From Taenia hydatigena (taxonomy: Eukaryota > Platyhelminthes > Cestoda > Cyclophyllidea > Taeniidae), in NCBI GenBank assembly GCA_036345935.2, contig JADWOT020000584.1, forward strand, positions 72,326 to 136,325: a stretch of 64,000 bases of DNA. Direction: 5' to 3'. A program made the position numbers and the translations under genes. Below, piece by piece: positions 63,390 through 64,000 of the stretch. How positions within the stretch are numbered: position 1 is the stretch's first letter; each line of letters begins with the position of its first letter. The notes under the pieces are model-generated. The model saw only the letters and a list, made by a program, of their open reading frames with translations, made no database searches and had not been told where the DNA came from.

Positions 63390-63700
63390 AGCTAAGTGAT
63401 GATAAGCGCAGCATCTCGATGCAAAAGTCTTTGAGAAACTTAAAATCGTTTCACTGGCATTGAGCAAGTCGGAAAAGGAGGAAATGAAGAAGGATAACCG
63501 AGAAAAATTGAAAAAAAGGGGAGTTAGTGGAGAAGGGGAATAAGAAACGTAAGAATGAGAACCAGAGTGAGGGCCAGCAGGAGTTGAGGGATTAAAGTAT
63601 AGAGGTGTCATTGGAGAAGTGAAGAAACGGTGTCTAGCAAAGACAGGAATTGAAGCAGGTGGACTGGCCTCACGAAAAGGCGGATATGGCATTGTTGTGT
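63390..63700 (+). repeat. Purine-rich strand-biased block
   Basis: G+A-rich plus strand. The overlapping 109-residue minus-strand frame (Ser/Pro/Phe-rich) is explained by composition. It is the short end of the same class of block seen at 16.2, 20.9, 43.9 and 50.9 kb. Confidence 0.45.
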
Positions 63701-64000
63701 GAGCAGCCTTTTATTTCCACCGATTGCATCCATTTTTTTATTATTGCACCTTCTCTTTCCTCCTCCTTTTCTCACCACTTTTCACCCTCTTTCTATCATT
63801 GCTTGAATGAATTTGGTAATCCATTTGATATCTCTTTTTTAGTGAAGCCAGCACAACCACCACAGTTGTAAAGCAGAGACAGTCAAGCAAAGCTTTGTCA
63901 ACTGATCGAAACGCATGCTATGCATATATTAAAGGCACGCATGCCTTTTATAAAGAAACGTACATGCTTAATACCTATTTGTTTACAAAGAGCAAAATGA

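Noticed and set aside
1..64000. Prokaryotic features (operons, CRISPR, phage, toxin-antitoxin)
   Set aside because: Coding regions are intron-split and sparse, with no spaced repeats or Shine-Dalgarno patterns.

Overview
This window reads as gene-poor invertebrate nuclear DNA, most likely from a parasitic flatworm and probably a tapeworm. I infer this from three things. There is an intron-split secreted or membrane protein made of diverged fibronectin type III (FN3) domains, a style common among cestode surface and antigen genes. One candidate gene has a 39-base intron. Two families of very short LTRs, 185 and 226 bp, recall the terminal-repeat retrotransposons in miniature (TRIMs) reported from taeniid tapeworms. 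There are no operons, ribosome binding sites, CRISPR arrays or rRNA genes.

The only confident protein gene is on the minus strand at 2945-7252. It has 14-15 coding exons giving about 746 residues: a signal peptide, about five FN3 domains, a Thr/Ser-rich stalk, a membrane-proximal region, one transmembrane helix and a short basic tail. Directly 5' of it (7.6-11.7 kb, same strand) lie several pieces with FN3-like sequence and splice-like edges. They may be remnants, or unresolved exons, of a neighbouring paralogue.

Four LTR-like repeats, all on the plus strand, sit between 12.67 and 14.40 kb. Further copies occur at 43.3, 50.6, 60.3 (reversed) and 60.9 kb. Several carry 4-5 bp target-site duplications and none has a partner LTR, so they look like solo LTRs. 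Long segments with strong purine/pyrimidine strand bias lie at about 16.2-17.4, 20.9-22.1, 50.9-52.1 and 63.4-63.7 kb. Two 72-nt tRNA-Arg-like sequences lie at 39.1 and 40.5 kb on the minus strand; both have damaged stems and are probably tRNA-derived repeats or pseudogenes.

The rest is mostly non-coding. It holds a handful of low-confidence gene candidates with plausible exon structure: 40.85-41.5, 42.8-43.7, 45.66-45.94, 47.9-48.5 and 48.85-49.15 kb. The 45.66 kb candidate is the best of these, because three exons join in phase with good splice sites. I recognised no specific gene symbol, and coordinates of minor candidates are provisional.
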